A DNA stretch of 64,000 nucleotides from Clostridium septicum. GTDB lineage: Bacteria > Bacillota > Clostridia > Clostridiales > Clostridiaceae. Made by a program: the position numbers and the translations under genes. The stretch covers positions 2,542,001 to 2,606,000 of the forward strand of contig NZ_CP023671.1 of assembly GCF_003606265.1 (NCBI RefSeq), in the 5' to 3' direction. Of the stretch, positions 63,279 through 64,000 are shown one piece after another. The notes below the pieces were generated by a model. That model saw nothing but the letters and a program-made list of their open reading frames with translations. It was not told the origin of the DNA and ran no database searches. The number at the start of each line of letters is the position of its first letter. Positions within the stretch are counted from its first letter, which is position 1.

Positions 63279-63370
63279 TACTATATAAAGCTATTAGATT
63301 ATACTATATAAAGTAATAATTTTATACTATATAGAGTAATAATCTAGTATTGCATAAAGTATTAACTTTT
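63279..63370 (+). repeat. 23-bp tandem repeats in the V-ATPase leader
   Basis: Units at 63279, 63302 and 63325 begin TACTATATAAAG, TACTATATAAAG and TACTATATAGAG; a degenerate fourth starts at 63348 (TATTGCATAAAG). Spacing is exactly 23 bp. Units 2 and 3 agree at 19 of 23 positions. The repeats end about 30 bases before the ribosome-binding site. Confidence 0.8.
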
Positions 63371-63409
63371 ATTAATAAATATAATGACAGTAATAAAGGT
63401 GGTGAGATT

Positions 63410-63736
63410 TTGGCATTAGAAGCAATAGGTGAAATAAAAAAAGCCGAAGCTAAAGCAGAAGAATTAGTTTCAGAAGCTACAGCTAAAGCTAAAGAAATCA
63501 TTAGAAACGCTAATCTTGAAGCAGATAAGCAGTATAATGAAATATTAGAAAAAGCAAAAGCTAAGAAAATGAAACTTATGCAAGATGCTCAAACTGAAGG
63601 CGATAAAGAAGCTGAACCTATCTTAACGAAAGGTGAAAAGGAAGTTCAAGACATACATAATGTGTCTGGAGCAAAGAAAGATAATGCTATTAATTTAGTC
63701 GTTGAGAGGATAGTGAGAATTCATGGCAATAGTTAA
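63410..63736 (+). CDS. V-type ATP synthase subunit H/G (peripheral stalk)
   Basis: 108-aa, almost fully helical Lys/Glu/Ala-rich protein (IGEIKKAEAKAEELVSEATA), matching the peripheral-stalk G/H subunit at the head of clostridial V/A-type ATPase operons. The start is TTG at 63410, behind AAAGGTGGTGA; a longer frame from 63350 would begin inside the repeats and has no SD. It overlaps the subunit I gene by 14 bases, so translation is coupled. Confidence 0.85.
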   Translation: MALEAIGEIKKAEAKAEELVSEATAKAKEIIRNANLEADKQYNEILEKAKAKKMKLMQDAQTEGDKEAEPILTKGEKEVQDIHNVSGAKKDNAINLVVERIVRIHGNS

Positions 63737-64000
63737 GATGAACAAATTCACTTTGCTTGCATTTGAGTCTCAAAAAGAAGAGCTTATTCGTAAATTACAG
63801 GGTTTTTCCAATGTAGAATTTGTTGATTTACAAGATGAAGAACTTTTAGAAAAATACGAAGAGCTTCAGGATCTTTCAAAAGATGATGTAGATTCAGAGT
63901 GTGCAGAGTACGAAGAAAATTTATCAAAAGCTAAATCTGCTGTAAACTTCTTAACAAACTATGTACCAAAAAAATCAGGATTAAAAGCCCTAGAAGATGA
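63723..64000 (+). CDS. V-type ATP synthase subunit I, N-terminal fragment
   Basis: The first 92 codons of the large membrane subunit I (a-subunit) run off the right edge: MAIVKMNKFTLLAFESQKEE, IRKLQGFSNVEFVDLQDEEL. This is the typical cytoplasmic N-terminal start of NtpI/AtpI, which forms the ion half-channel with the K ring. The remainder of the operon lies beyond the window. The ATG at 63723 overlaps subunit H. Confidence 0.88.
   Translation, partial: MAIVKMNKFTLLAFESQKEELIRKLQGFSNVEFVDLQDEELLEKYEELQDLSKDDVDSECAEYEENLSKAKSAVNFLTNYVPKKSGLKALED

Noticed and set aside
63279..63370. 23-bp repeats considered as CRISPR
   Set aside because: There are no unique spacers between units, the units are degenerate, and no cas genes are nearby.
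63350..63409. Longer N-terminus for the V-ATPase H subunit
   Set aside because: The added 20 residues are encoded inside the repeat region, lack a ribosome-binding site and do not resemble the family; the TTG at 63410 has AAAGGTGGTGA.

Overview
The window reads as a chromosomal segment of a spore-forming, very AT-rich Firmicute, most likely Clostridium sensu stricto. The evidence is strong AGGAGG ribosome-binding sites, heavy use of AGA and ATA codons, three alpha/beta SASP genes, LonB, SpoVB-type flippases, a PerR-type regulator, a V-type ATPase operon and a CtsR-controlled clpB. There is no phage, transposon, plasmid or CRISPR signature. Gene starts were chosen by Shine-Dalgarno (SD) position, and several lie downstream of the longest possible start.

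Layout. 1-80 is the 5' end of a MATE transporter (minus strand). 418-11955 is a complete myo-inositol locus: a divergent DeoR regulator, then iron alcohol dehydrogenase, iolJ, iolC, iolB, iolD, iolG, iolE, a Na+/solute symporter and a second iolG. A convergent AraC/GH39-like regulator follows (12113-14191). No iolA is present; the alcohol dehydrogenase may dispose of malonate semialdehyde instead. 14354-17033 is clpB behind a CtsR box, followed by an amidase-domain protein, five tRNAs (Arg, Arg, Gln, Lys, Gly), three tandem SASP genes and an ECF S-component.

20583-25208 is a small regulon: an ABC exporter whose permease is split by an apparent frameshift, two PspC-domain genes, and a YtrA/GntR repressor with a DUF1648-type membrane protein. 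Similar palindromes lie before all three transcription units. 25337-31720 holds a GNAT enzyme, a HisC-like protein that has lost its PLP lysine, a PHP phosphatase and a TcaA-like/M23 hydrolase pair. A candidate minus-strand small RNA lies at 31803-31925.

33390-41871 is a protein quality-control block: tig, clpP, clpX, lonB, lon, engB. 42034-43361 encodes two Cys/Gly-rich hydrophobic proteins and a low-complexity protein behind a sigma-K-like promoter. A second structured RNA candidate ends at a strong terminator (43391-43514). 44591-44998 is perR, beside a cluster of perfect hairpins. 45800-58858 holds an EAL/HDOD protein, a UvrD helicase, an FtsA-like protein, an M20 peptidase, an RluA enzyme, two convergent flippases and a GGDEF/HD-GYP protein. 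58917-59219 is a decayed aminopeptidase. A membrane beta-propeller, a methyltransferase-like protein and a radical SAM protein follow. The window ends in the first two genes of a V-type ATPase operon, preceded by 23-bp tandem repeats.

Most individual genes are recognisable families. The least explained material is non-coding: two RNA candidates, the hairpin cluster near perR, the 23-bp repeats, and two genes with a hairpin placed between the SD and the start codon.
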